IMG/VR virus record: IMGVR_UViG_3300027763_000020 | Location: 1-31,833 of that record | Reading direction: 5' to 3' (one strand) | Length of the DNA stretch: 31,833 bases | Source of the DNA: a virus | Part shown: positions 14,078 through 22,434 of the stretch, piece by piece | Layout: the number at the start of each line of letters is the position of its first letter | Numbering within the stretch: the stretch's first letter is position 1 | Translations under genes and position numbers: made by a program | The notes under the pieces: model-generated | What the model was told of the DNA's origin: nothing | Seen by the model: only the letters and a program-made list of their open reading frames with translations | The model's database searches: none

Positions 14078-14097
14078 GGGGTTCACCCCGGAACCCC
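14078..14097. terminator. Hairpin at end of late block
   Basis: GGGGTTC and GAACCCC form a perfect seven-base-pair stem with a six-base loop, 24 bp downstream of the last late gene (stop 14121). No T-run follows on the minus strand, so it is not a classic intrinsic terminator. It may act with Rho or protect the 3' end of the late mRNA. Confidence 0.45.
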
Positions 14098-14120
14098 GCG
14101 TTAAAACCCCTTCCCTTGCC

Positions 14121-14453
14121 TTACAAGGCGGGTTTTCGGTAAATACGGACCAACACCGCCACCCCCACCCCAATGCACCCAATTCCCAAGGCCAACCCCA
14201 ACCGGGCCAATTCAATTAACCCTTGGGTGGCCGCCGTCAAATTGCCTTCCAATTGGGCATCATCACTTTTAATGCCGGCATCGGTAATCAATAGGGCCAT
14301 ACAATTGGAATCGGCAAAGCTATTAATTACATATGTGCAAATGCCATATGTTGCAAACGCGGTGATCGCGGAACAAATTAACAACCCCACCACCGCCCAA
14401 ATCAAATTATTATCCGCGGACGGATTTGCGAGCTTTGGTTTTTCTTTTCGCAT
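14121..14453 (-). CDS. Membrane protein with two TM helices, lysis region
   Basis: The 110-residue protein has a basic start (MRKEKPKLANPS), two hydrophobic helices at about 17-42 (LIWAVVGLLICSAITAFATYGI) and 85-103 (GLALGIGCIGVGVAVLVRI), and a basic end. The loop between them is acidic and presumably periplasmic. It overlaps the holin-like gene by 44 bp. A second membrane protein beside a holin may be an antiholin or a spanin-like partner, but neither is shown by motif. Confidence 0.55.
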   Translation of the reverse strand: MRKEKPKLANPSADNNLIWAVVGLLICSAITAFATYGICTYVINSFADSNCMALLITDAGIKSDDAQLEGNLTAATQGLIELARLGLALGIGCIGVGVAVLVRIYRKPAL

Positions 14454-14793
14454 TGGGGTTTAACTTGGTGGCCGATGCAATTTCCTTTTCACCGCGGGCC
14501 TTTACATATCTTAACAAAAAATCAAAACATTCCGGGGAACAATACGCCACCGCACCAATTGTAAAATACCGTAATGAATCGGATGATATTTGGTCCTTAA
14601 CGGCAAGGCCACAAAGGATTGCGGCCATCGATGCGGCCAATACCCGGCGGACAATCCATGCAAATGAAATGGGTTCATGGCTTAACAATATCCGGGCCGT
14701 CATGGCCATCCCGCCCAAAATGGATGCCAACAACGAATCGTTTAACAATCCATTAACATTGTTGCCGGCGGATGGATCGGGCGGGGTTGCCAT
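14410..14793 (-). CDS. Holin-like membrane protein (LydA-type)
   Basis: The 127-residue protein has the pattern of the LydA-type holin family: ILGGMAMTARILLS near the start, then ISFAWIVRRVLAASMAAILCGL, a short polar turn with DQISSDS, and the second hydrophobic helix YFTIGAVAYCSPECFDFLL, ending in a basic tail (KRKTKARKSVRG). Holins open the inner membrane at the lysis time. It starts as TAATG with the upstream HEXXH gene, and its tail overlaps the two-TM gene. Lysis genes cluster here after the fibre, as usual. Confidence 0.6.
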   Translation of the reverse strand: MATPPDPSAGNNVNGLLNDSLLASILGGMAMTARILLSHEPISFAWIVRRVLAASMAAILCGLAVKDQISSDSLRYFTIGAVAYCSPECFDFLLRYVKARGEKEIASATKLNPNAKRKTKARKSVRG

Positions 14794-15092
14794 TATTTTG
14801 AAATACGCGTTGGGGTGGAATGTGGTTCAGCTAACACCCGGCGGAATCCCAACCGCCACAATGTTTCGCAAATGTCTTTACCCAACCGGTCAATTTGGCG
14901 TTCCGAAAAATCCGGCAAGGAAATATGGGCCTGTTCATGTACGGCCGTTTCCAAAAATCGTTTGGCACCCAATCGCGGGTCCAATTCAATATATGAATAT
15001 CGGCCCTCCCGCCATGCGGTACCCCATGCTTTTTGATTTCCCAATTTCCTTATTTTAATAATCGGGCCTTTAAATTTTTTCTTTTTCGGCAT
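14793..15092 (-). CDS. HEXXH mini-metalloprotein, unknown role
   Basis: The 99-residue protein has a zincin-type motif VHEQAH after LETA, in the pattern YIELDPRLGAKRFLE-TAVHEQAH, then DFSERQIDRLGKDICETLW where Glu or Asp would be the third ligand. Phage genomes often carry such tiny HEXXH proteins without a known substrate; SprT- or ImmA-like peptidases are distant parallels. The basic start (MPKKKKFKG) may bind nucleic acid or be disordered. ATG at 15092 is preferred over a TTG nine bases upstream. It overlaps the upstream membrane protein by 23 bp and the holin-like start as TAATG. Confidence 0.55.
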   Translation of the reverse strand: MPKKKKFKGPIIKIRKLGNQKAWGTAWREGRYSYIELDPRLGAKRFLETAVHEQAHISLPDFSERQIDRLGKDICETLWRLGFRRVLAEPHSTPTRISK

Positions 15093-15486
15093 CGGTTTCA
15101 ATCTCTCTAATTTTAAACCACAAATGCCAAATTAACATCCCGGCGGCAATGGCACCGGCGATGGCCAATATGTAATAAAAATATGTGAATTGGATAACAT
15201 AGGGGATGGCACCGGCCACCGCACCGCATCCAATTAATTTTAATCCCGCACCGCGGGCAATGCCGATGGCAAACAATACCGATCCAACCACAAACAAACC
15301 AATCCCGGTGTATGTGTAGAGCTTGGTGTCGTTTTGTTGGCCAATAGATTCCACCACCCCGGCCACATCATCATCATACCAATATTCATCCGCAGCATCG
15401 GTTACCCGGTCGGCAATCGTTTTATCAAACGACATGCACCCCGCGAACAACAATGCACCAAGGAATATAATGATGCCAAAACGCAT
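15070..15486 (-). CDS. Predicted lipoprotein with three TM helices
   Basis: The 138-residue protein begins with a signal and lipobox (MRFGIIIFLGALLFAGC, Cys17 after L-F-A-G), then an acidic segment (AADEYWYDDDVAGVVES), and three hydrophobic helices at about 62-80, 82-100 and 103-122, ending in a charged tail (KIREIETDAEKEKI). A lipoprotein also containing membrane helices is unlike an ordinary o-spanin, so the lipobox may be coincidental or the protein may bridge both membranes. Lies in the lysis cassette, coupled as TAATG to the 46-aa gene before it. Confidence 0.55.
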   Translation of the reverse strand: MRFGIIIFLGALLFAGCMSFDKTIADRVTDAADEYWYDDDVAGVVESIGQQNDTKLYTYTGIGLFVVGSVLFAIGIARGAGLKLIGCGAVAGAIPYVIQFTYFYYILAIAGAIAAGMLIWHLWFKIREIETDAEKEKI

Positions 15487-15626
15487 TAGCGGCCTTTCAA
15501 CGCGTCCAACAATCGTTTGCCTTCCATTTCCCTATCGGTCAGCTTGCGGGCATTGTTACGCCATGCCAAGGCCCCACCAATAAATCCGGTTAATAGGCCA
15601 ACGGCGAATGTGATGATGTATGACAT
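15486..15626 (-). CDS. 46-aa single-TM peptide
   Basis: The frame reads MSYIITFAVGLLTGFIGGALAW, then NNARKLTDREMEGKRLLDALKGR: one membrane helix with Gly pairs followed by a charged cytoplasmic or periplasmic helix. It fits exactly between its neighbours (five bases from the upstream gene's stop to its ATG; overlaps the downstream ATG as TAATG), so I regard it as a real gene. The layout, one N-terminal helix and a charged tail, would also fit an i-spanin-like peptide, though it is short for one. Confidence 0.6.
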   Translation of the reverse strand: MSYIITFAVGLLTGFIGGALAWRNNARKLTDREMEGKRLLDALKGR

Positions 15627-15628
15627 AA

Positions 15629-15841
15629 TTAGTTATTTTGTAAAAGCTGAACGCGAACCAATGGCCCTAAATCCACCGGGGTTTGTTCCGTTGGAAATGT
15701 AATGATGCATTCCGATTCGGACAATTCCACCGGTTCACCATTAAATGATGGGAATAAAACCGCAACAATCGCGGGTGGGCATATTGATGTATCCAATTTC
15801 CCGGCTAAATATGTAATTCGGTATTTAAACATGTTAGACAT
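15629..15841 (-). CDS. Hypothetical protein after the tail fibre, 70 aa
   Basis: Not recognised. The sequence is rich in strands (FKYRITYLAG, ICPPAIVAVLFPSF, ECIITFPTE) and may fold as a small beta domain, perhaps a fibre chaperone or an attached fibre tip, given its place directly after the fibre gene. ATG at 15841 overlaps the fibre stop by eight bases; a second ATG at 15832 is equally good. Confidence 0.5.
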   Translation of the reverse strand: MSNMFKYRITYLAGKLDTSICPPAIVAVLFPSFNGEPVELSESECIITFPTEQTPVDLGPLVRVQLLQNN

Positions 15842-18302
15842 TTACTTGGACAAATGTATTTGAAATACAAATGTTTTGTGGTGATGCGGAAATGATGGCA
15901 ATATTTTCACATTCAAAATGTAATCCGTTTAGAGACCCGCCGCCGGATGTCGTTGGGCCGCCTGTTGATGTGGCAACGGATGAACCATTAACATACAATG
16001 TTACATTTCCAGCACCATCGGAAACAATATTTACATCATATGCCGATGCGTTTGATGGTGTAAATGATGATGTGGTTGTGGTTAATGCGGTGCCATTATG
16101 AACCAACAATTGTAATGCACCGGACCCGGCCACTTTAATCATTAATCCCCGTCCTGTTAAATCACCAATGGTGGCGGTTACTTGTGATTTTCCAATTGAT
16201 AATCGCCAAACGGAATTTGCATCGGGTGATGCAACATTTCGGGCAATTCTTGCACCAAATATAATTCGTTTTGAAAAATCATATCCCCCGGTGTACCCAA
16301 GGCCCCGCGATGGGGAAACAATCGGTGCGGTGGCAACCGAATAACCTGTGGTAATTGTTGGTGCGGTATTTAAACGGCCGTTACCGTTTTGTTGTCCAGC
16401 GAATGCACCTGTTCCACTTGTTGCCGTTGACCATAATATGGTGTTCATAACAACACCCCCTTGGAAATATTTTGAATCCAACAATGTTGATGGATTAATT
16501 ACCGTTGTTGTTGATGTACCAGCTTGGGCCTGTGCGGTGGTGGCATATGCGTCCGTTGCAACGGCACCCAATCCTAAATTGGATCGCGATGTGGCGGTGG
16601 ATGCCAATCCGGAAAGATTACCAGCTTTGGCCAAATAATCCGTTGCGGTCGCGGTGGCCATTGTACCCAACCCCAAATTAGTGCGGGCCGTTGATGCGGT
16701 GTCCGTTAATTCGGAAAGATTATTGGCAATTGCCAAATATGAACCACCCGCGGCACCACTTAAATTTACTGACCACAATGCATATGTTCCGCTTCCGGTT
16801 TTTTGGTGAACATTGGCAACCATAACACCGGTGGTGGGGTTGTATGATGTAACCGTTGCATGCATATGATGGGATGCATCATATGCAATATTGATTTCCT
16901 GTTGCGATGTGTAACTTAACCCTGTGCCAATCGTTAATGTTTTTGTTCCATTTGAAATGGTTAACGATGTTGTGGATGTGGTTGTATAACGATCCCCCAC
17001 CGGCGGAAAAACTATATTTTGGCCGGTACCGTCAATGTAATCCGATGTGGTGCCGGTGTATCCGGGGAATGCGGTGGTTTGTAAACTATTGTCCGGGAAG
17101 GAAATTGAATTTTCGGAAATATAAACGCGGATTGTTTCATCGGAATTATAAACGCCCAATCCATTTCCTGCTTCTAAAACAATTTTAATTTCATCGGGAT
17201 TTGTCCCAATTGTTACTATACCGCTAACATTTCCGCCTGTAAGCGGCAACGCGGCCGTTCCTTGGGTGCTTCCGTCACCAAAAGTAATTCCACCTTGTCC
17301 ATAACTTGCAAAGGTTGTGTTTCCAATCGCTTCCTTAAATGTTAAACTGTTTTGAGTTAGAATTGCTTGGTTTTCGTAATTCTCACCATCGTTTCCAAAG
17401 TTTATTACTAGGTTTGCACCAGAGCCAACACTCCCAGAGTTCAAAGTAAATCCAGAGTGAGATTCATCCGTTCTTTCACCGCCAGAAATAGTTTTCCAAC
17501 CAGCTGCACCAAACTCACCTTCCGACAATGCAATACTGCTGTCGAAATTAACAGGCACATTGAACCCACCGCTATTGACCGCCTTTAAAAATCCGGCTTG
17601 CCAATTCAATTCAACACCAACCGCACAATTCAATGAAATTCCATTGTAACCCCCGCGGCCGGAATCAAATGTTCCGCGATTAATATTTTGGCCACCAATT
17701 GGATCAAATACAATGGCCCCGGACATGATGCCACCCGATAAGCTTAATTTATCAACCAACGCATCATTCAAATCGGTTTGAGATGCAATGCCACCGGTTA
17801 TATTTCCCCATGCAACGGATTGATTAACCCATTGGGTGGAATAATTACTTGAATCAACCTTGGCCAATACTTGGCCGACCGTACCGCCGGTGGCCACCCC
17901 TTGGCCCGGCAATCCAGCTTGGCCGGTGTCACCGCGGGGAATAGTAAAATTGAACACCGCCGCGGATGTGGAACCCGAATTGGTTACGGACGCGGATGAA
18001 CCCGCGGAACCGGTGGTGGTAGTGCCAACATTGATTGTGGCCGCCGCACCCGGTGATCCCGGCGTACCGGCGTTGCCTTGTTCACCTTTGTCACCGCGGG
18101 GAATTGTGAAATTAAATATGGCCGCCGATTCGGTACCACTATTGGTTACCGCGGCATTGGTGCCGGGATTGCCGGTGGTGGTGGTGCCTACATTGACGGT
18201 CGCGGATGCACCGGGAACACCCATTTCCACATTGATGGATGCCGGTATGCCGGTGGTTACCCCTAAATTAGCTTGGCCTTCAATAATGATATTTAATGCC
18301 AT
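15834..18302 (-). CDS. Tail fibre with collagen-like repeats and C-terminal lectin-like domain
   Basis: The 822-residue protein is likely the host-binding fibre. Two 46-residue copies at 31-76 and 85-130 alternate a TTTTG-rich segment, NFTIPRGD and Gly-x-y runs (GDKGEQGNAG, GDTGQAGLPG), as in phage collagen-like stalks. A long beta-rich shaft follows, with a QAQAGT/TVINPSTL segment near 590. The last ~200 residues resemble a concanavalin/LamG-type domain (VNIVSDGAGNVTLYVNGSS). Residues about 237-379 (17165-17590) use TCT, ACT and CTA codons that the rest of the genome avoids, so this part looks recently exchanged. The genome has no separate chaperone; the 70-aa gene after it is a candidate. 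Confidence 0.85.
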   Translation of the reverse strand: MALNIIIEGQANLGVTTGIPASINVEMGVPGASATVNVGTTTTGNPGTNAAVTNSGTESAAIFNFTIPRGDKGEQGNAGTPGSPGAAATINVGTTTTGSAGSSASVTNSGSTSAAVFNFTIPRGDTGQAGLPGQGVATGGTVGQVLAKVDSSNYSTQWVNQSVAWGNITGGIASQTDLNDALVDKLSLSGGIMSGAIVFDPIGGQNINRGTFDSGRGGYNGISLNCAVGVELNWQAGFLKAVNSGGFNVPVNFDSSIALSEGEFGAAGWKTISGGERTDESHSGFTLNSGSVGSGANLVINFGNDGENYENQAILTQNSLTFKEAIGNTTFASYGQGGITFGDGSTQGTAALPLTGGNVSGIVTIGTNPDEIKIVLEAGNGLGVYNSDETIRVYISENSISFPDNSLQTTAFPGYTGTTSDYIDGTGQNIVFPPVGDRYTTTSTTSLTISNGTKTLTIGTGLSYTSQQEINIAYDASHHMHATVTSYNPTTGVMVANVHQKTGSGTYALWSVNLSGAAGGSYLAIANNLSELTDTASTARTNLGLGTMATATATDYLAKAGNLSGLASTATSRSNLGLGAVATDAYATTAQAQAGTSTTTVINPSTLLDSKYFQGGVVMNTILWSTATSGTGAFAGQQNGNGRLNTAPTITTGYSVATAPIVSPSRGLGYTGGYDFSKRIIFGARIARNVASPDANSVWRLSIGKSQVTATIGDLTGRGLMIKVAGSGALQLLVHNGTALTTTTSSFTPSNASAYDVNIVSDGAGNVTLYVNGSSVATSTGGPTTSGGGSLNGLHFECENIAIISASPQNICISNTFVQVNV

Positions 18303-18307
18303 GTTAA

Positions 18308-18619
18308 TTATTCAACGGTTACATTATTAATAACATTCAATATTACGGTATCGCTGAAAAATATGATGCCGTTGTTTGTAAAACGAATATCCCAATACGC
18401 CGATCCCAAGGCCCATCCGGCGGTGTCACCGTAAAATACCGTAAATGTGGTTGGTGATGTTACCGTTACGGTGCATGAGTAAATGCGGCCGTTGGCATCG
18501 CGGATATCCGATGTAATGGTTAATCCGTTTAAATTAGGCGGCCCACCCGCTTCCGGTGTGTATGTGCATGTGGCACCGAATGTGGATGCCCTTTTATATG
18601 TGATTACTTGTGATGCCAT
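18308..18619 (-). CDS. Small tail/baseplate-associated protein, 103 aa
   Basis: Not recognised. The protein is strand-rich (TFGATCTYTPEAGG, SCTVTVTSPTTFTVFYGD, YWDIRFTNNGIIFF), like the small Ig-like or baseplate-upper proteins often found before fibre genes. ATG at 18619 is preferred over a GTG at 18661, because the GTG would place the conserved 17-nt motif inside the coding region. It lies 45 bp after the preceding gene and directly before the fibre. Confidence 0.55.
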   Translation of the reverse strand: MASQVITYKRASTFGATCTYTPEAGGPPNLNGLTITSDIRDANGRIYSCTVTVTSPTTFTVFYGDTAGWALGSAYWDIRFTNNGIIFFSDTVILNVINNVTVE

Positions 18620-18640
18620 GTATGCGGGTTGGGGCCTTAC

Positions 18641-18657
18641 ATAATGCGATGTTGTCA
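18641..18657 (-). promoter_or_regulatory. Intergenic 17-nt motif, copy 5
   Basis: TGACAACATCGCATWAT, minus strand. Here it sits 21 nt before ATG 18619, in the 45-bp gap after the 18665-19705 gene. It is the only copy with more than three bases between motif and ATG. Confidence 0.6.
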
Positions 18658-18664
18658 ACACCCC

Positions 18665-19705
18665 TTACATTCCGGGCGGTGTAAAGAAACCGGCGGGGGA
18701 AAGATTGGTTAGTTTGGAATCTTCCATGTCTTTTAATACCGTTGTTGCATTTATTGGGTACCATGCATTTGGATCAATCGCCGGATATATAACGGCATAA
18801 TTTGTTAAATATGTGGTGGTGTATTCACCCAATTGTTCCGCGGTGTAATTTTCGCACCGCGATGGTCCATGATAACCGGAATCAGCTGGTTGCCAACCGG
18901 GGGAATCCGGTGAAAAATCGGCATCCGTAAATGTATGTGTATGTGAAACATTTTCCGATTCCCTTGTTATTGTTTCGGTCCGGGTTGGTGGATATTCCGG
19001 GTTTTCGGGATATGTCCATGTTTGAACAATCGTTGTTGTATTTAAAACCGCGGTTGCGGTTACCGATGTGTTTAACCATGGTTTGTGTAAATCACTCATG
19101 TCCTCAACAACGGTAATTCTTCCTTTGTATTTTGTTTTAATCAAAAAAGATTTTTGTGCATTGGTATCAACTAAAATTATTGTTTCGTTTTGGTTGTCAC
19201 GCGGAAAACCAAATTCAGCATTTCCTCCGTTTCCAATTTGGTAATCCCAAACCGATAATTTTGCCAAATATGGGTTGCCCGGTGTTTGAACAACATTCAT
19301 TCCACCGTACAATTGTTGGCGGATTTCCCATTGGGTTGAAACCCCTTCACCGGCAAATTGGTAAACATCAACCGATATGGTTGAAATGTGTGATTCGGGT
19401 GCATATGAATATGATGTTACAACACCCAACATGTATCCTTTAACAATACCCGAATATGAATCAATGCGGATGGCATCCCCAACTTCCATTGTTGGTTGTT
19501 GATTGTAATAACTAAATTGTTTTAAACCTAAACCCAATGAATTTTGATTGTACGATGCGACAACAAATATATCGGCACCATATGATTCAATGCCCGGCCA
19601 TGATGGATTTCCACCGTTTTGCAATGAACCAAATTGAAAAAATGGCATCCCATCGGGTATGCCTGACATTATTTTTCGCGGTGATCGCGGGGAAACAAAA
19701 TCCAT
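18665..19705 (-). CDS. Virion/tail tip protein, 346 aa
   Basis: Not recognised at family level. The protein is rich in strands, Tyr, Asn and Thr, with Pro/Gly turns throughout (FGSLQNGGNPSWPGIESYGAD near the start, TRTETITRES-type repeats near 245). No membrane or catalytic motif is visible. In the tail block between the tape measure and the fibre it is likely a tail-tip or baseplate component. It starts three bases after the previous stop (TAACCAATGG). Confidence 0.6.
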   Translation of the reverse strand: MDFVSPRSPRKIMSGIPDGMPFFQFGSLQNGGNPSWPGIESYGADIFVVASYNQNSLGLGLKQFSYYNQQPTMEVGDAIRIDSYSGIVKGYMLGVVTSYSYAPESHISTISVDVYQFAGEGVSTQWEIRQQLYGGMNVVQTPGNPYLAKLSVWDYQIGNGGNAEFGFPRDNQNETIILVDTNAQKSFLIKTKYKGRITVVEDMSDLHKPWLNTSVTATAVLNTTTIVQTWTYPENPEYPPTRTETITRESENVSHTHTFTDADFSPDSPGWQPADSGYHGPSRCENYTAEQLGEYTTTYLTNYAVIYPAIDPNAWYPINATTVLKDMEDSKLTNLSPAGFFTPPGM

Positions 19706-19708
19706 TGG

Positions 19709-20359
19709 TTACATTGGCCAATAAAAATACGCGGCCGAATCGGGTAATGTATATTTGTTTCGTTGTGACCAAACAGAATTGTATAACAATTGGCTTACGG
19801 TGATGGTTTCCGTACCGGGTGTTTTGGTTACCATGCCTAACAAAATATGTCCAAAATTATCCGAATCGGTTAATATTGCATTGGAGGCAATTATTTGTGG
19901 ATATGATGAATCGGTGATGTTGTTATTAGGCCAATATTTTGTGGAACCGCCTTTGGGGCCGGCCCGCAAATAAATCCAACAATTTCCATCACCATTAAAT
20001 GTGCAAACACCATATGGTGTTGGTAAAGCTGTTAATAAATTTGATGGACCGGTGCCGGAAATCGTTGGAATTAAACCATTCATTGTACCGGCCCGGCATG
20101 TAAATCTGTATTCACTTCCAACCTTGTTTACCGATATTGTCCATGGGTATAATATTGTTTGTTGGGTTGTTTGGTTTGTTGTGATCGTTGTACCACCACC
20201 GCCATATGATATCACCGGGCCATCACCCAAATACGGCATGGTTAATGTCGTTTGCACCGCGTTAACCAATTTGTTTAATTGATTGGCGGAAATATCTTCA
20301 CCGGTTTTAAATCGGGTTACAAATTGTGAACCCATCCCGCTAAATCCTAAATCTTCCAT
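19709..20359 (-). CDS. Virion/tail tip protein, 216 aa
   Basis: Not recognised. The start (FVTRFKTGEDISANQLNKLVNAV) has a helix after 'ISANQLN', a pattern seen in small tail-tip or connector proteins. A Gly/Thr-rich linker (GGGGTTITTNQTTQQT) and a strand-rich remainder follow, with YFYWPM at the end. It lies between a 283-aa tail protein and the 346-aa protein, each with gaps of two or three bases, so they probably form a tail-tip complex made in fixed ratio. Confidence 0.6.
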   Translation of the reverse strand: MEDLGFSGMGSQFVTRFKTGEDISANQLNKLVNAVQTTLTMPYLGDGPVISYGGGGTTITTNQTTQQTILYPWTISVNKVGSEYRFTCRAGTMNGLIPTISGTGPSNLLTALPTPYGVCTFNGDGNCWIYLRAGPKGGSTKYWPNNNITDSSYPQIIASNAILTDSDNFGHILLGMVTKTPGTETITVSQLLYNSVWSQRNKYTLPDSAAYFYWPM

Positions 20360-20361
20360 TG

Positions 20362-21213
20362 TTAGAATATTGATGATTGGCCTTTACCGTAAATATCCGA
20401 ATCCCAAACATATGGTGAAAACATAACATCATATGTTACTTTAAATGCGGCCACATTGGATGGTTTGCCAATCACTTCAACATTCGCGGCGGTGATTAAT
20501 CCAAGGCCCGGATTGGTAACATTTAATGGTTGGCATAATATGTTTGCATCGCCGGATGAATTGAATGTTCGGCCAACATTATTTTTCAATGCGTTAACAC
20601 TTGAAATTTTTGATAAATCAAAAAACATTTGTCCGCGAATGGTAAACATCGGCCTTAAAAATTGTCTAATACCGGCCTTTTTGTTTGGATCTAATGTTGC
20701 ATTGGTTTGAACACCAAAACCACCAAATGTAAATTGTGCCGGGGATGAATTGGCCACTTCATTAAATATAGCTTCATTATAGGCAATGCCACCAGCTTTG
20801 GGTGGGGTACCGGCTAATGGGGTTGATGTATCACCAATTGTTGAATCCGTTTTTTTTGTAAAATTTGGGTGCGTTTCAATGGGTTGTGCCGCGGTGGTTG
20901 AAACACCGGAAATTTGAGCATCGGTATAACCACCCGATCGGGCAATGCCCATGAAATCAACCGTCAACATTGTAACATTGGCCTTGGCCGATGAAAACGC
21001 ATATTTGTATGATTTCATAACAACACCAACATCCGATGGATAAGCTAACCCCGCATTACATTGGGCAATTACCGCGGACATGTTTGCGGTATCAAACGCA
21101 TATGTTACTTGGGCTTGTGTTAAACCATAGGCATCCAAATGAATATTACCGGATGGTTGTTTAACAACGGTCATCAAATCGTTGCCATATTTAATTGATG
21201 TATTGGTTGCCAT
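20362..21213 (-). CDS. Tail protein downstream of tape measure, 283 aa
   Basis: Not recognised. Mixed alpha/beta with Ala-rich segments (YAFDTANMSAVIAQCNAGLA) and a long polar loop rich in Thr and Pro (TTAAQPIETHPNFTKKTDST). By position, directly after the tape measure, it could be the distal tail protein or a first tail-tip component. A phage-typical distal-tail fold cannot be shown from sequence. Confidence 0.55.
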   Translation of the reverse strand: MATNTSIKYGNDLMTVVKQPSGNIHLDAYGLTQAQVTYAFDTANMSAVIAQCNAGLAYPSDVGVVMKSYKYAFSSAKANVTMLTVDFMGIARSGGYTDAQISGVSTTAAQPIETHPNFTKKTDSTIGDTSTPLAGTPPKAGGIAYNEAIFNEVANSSPAQFTFGGFGVQTNATLDPNKKAGIRQFLRPMFTIRGQMFFDLSKISSVNALKNNVGRTFNSSGDANILCQPLNVTNPGLGLITAANVEVIGKPSNVAAFKVTYDVMFSPYVWDSDIYGKGQSSIF

Positions 21214-21216
21214 AAA

Positions 21217-22431
21217 TTATCGCAATGTTGCGGGTTTTGTTTGTGCGGGGCCTTGTGCCGCGATTTGTTCCGTTGCCACCGCGGTGCGTAATGTGTTTTC
21301 GGCAATGGCATTTGGACCAAGGCCGGCCATTACCGATCCAATATCACCACCGCCAATTTCTTGCAATGATGATGCAACCAATGCCTTGGCACCGGGTAAT
21401 TTTTCATTTTCACCGGGTACGGTTTTCTTAATTCCTTTTTCAATTTCATCGGCTAATATTTTGTTAAAACCCCTATCGGCATACATTTTTGATGCTCGTA
21501 ACATATCGGCTAAATCACTTTCATTGATGCCTTTTTCTTTTGCAATTTCCTTCATATTTTTTGCAATTTCTTGCATTAACTTTGGATTTTCTTTGATAAT
21601 TTTTTCTTTGTTTATTTGATTCTCTAATGTATATTCCCATCCGGCTTTTTGCATGGCTTTGTTTTGAATTTTTCCCATTTCCAATTCCTCTAAATTACCA
21701 CCAAAAAAACCAACCGCTTTGCCGTAAATCTTTTTAACAGCACCTTCGGCCTTTTCCTTTTGTCGGGCCAACCTTGCACCGCCGCGTACTTCCGATTCCG
21801 AATATACATCCATTAATTTAATACGATCGCGGATGGCCGCGTTGCCTTCCTTTAATATTGTAACAAGATCATCACTTCCTTTTCCAAACATATTGGTTGT
21901 GTTATTGGCCAATATATTTGAGGCCGCCGCGGTGCCAATTCGTTTAGCATTAACTTCATATTGTTCGGCCAATTTATATAATACATCCGTTGCCTTAATG
22001 TTTCCGGATGTTATTTCCTTTTGTGTAAATCCAAGCTTTGCCAAATTTTCTTGGGCGGTTTTACTTCCGTTGGCGGATGCACCCAATGTCCGGTTGGCAT
22101 ATGCAATATTCCGGCCCATAGCTTCAATGCCAATATTAAATTCTTTTCCAATTTTTTCAAATTGTTGTAATTCAACGCGGGACACATTCAGTTTGCGGGA
22201 CAATGTATCAATTTCCTTAAATTTTTCCATTCTTTCACTCATTCCATCCATAATATTTGAAACAATGGAATCCAAAGAAAAGGCCTTTGCCAATTTGTCT
22301 TTTAATCCTTTGGCATAATCACTAAAATATTTACTTAATGCACTTCCGGATGATTTAACCGCGGTTTCGGCACCTTCATTTATTTCACTAAAATCGGCAC
22401 CAAATTTAACTTTTACATCAACATCGGACAT
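21217..22431 (-). CDS. Short tape measure protein
   Basis: The 404-residue protein is almost all helical and charged with Ala, Lys and Glu (MSDVDVKVKFGADFSEINEG, GKEFNIGIEAMGRNIAYANRT, EKLPGAKALVASSLQEIGGG), without Cys. It follows the chaperone-like gene and precedes the tail-tip genes, the usual place of tape measure proteins. At about 0.15 nm per residue, it predicts a tail near 60 nm, short for a siphovirus (lambda has about 853 residues and 135 nm). A region of strong amphipathic helix (about 100-260) shows no clear membrane segment. Confidence 0.65.
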   Translation of the reverse strand: MSDVDVKVKFGADFSEINEGAETAVKSSGSALSKYFSDYAKGLKDKLAKAFSLDSIVSNIMDGMSERMEKFKEIDTLSRKLNVSRVELQQFEKIGKEFNIGIEAMGRNIAYANRTLGASANGSKTAQENLAKLGFTQKEITSGNIKATDVLYKLAEQYEVNAKRIGTAAASNILANNTTNMFGKGSDDLVTILKEGNAAIRDRIKLMDVYSESEVRGGARLARQKEKAEGAVKKIYGKAVGFFGGNLEELEMGKIQNKAMQKAGWEYTLENQINKEKIIKENPKLMQEIAKNMKEIAKEKGINESDLADMLRASKMYADRGFNKILADEIEKGIKKTVPGENEKLPGAKALVASSLQEIGGGDIGSVMAGLGPNAIAENTLRTAVATEQIAAQGPAQTKPATLR

Positions 22432-22434
22432 GTG

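Noticed and set aside
17860-18330. 156-codon open frame on the plus strand
   Set aside because: It is the antisense of the collagen-like repeats of the tail fibre. All supported genes are on the minus strand, and its Val/Pro/Ala run is what the complement of Gly/Thr/Asn codons gives.
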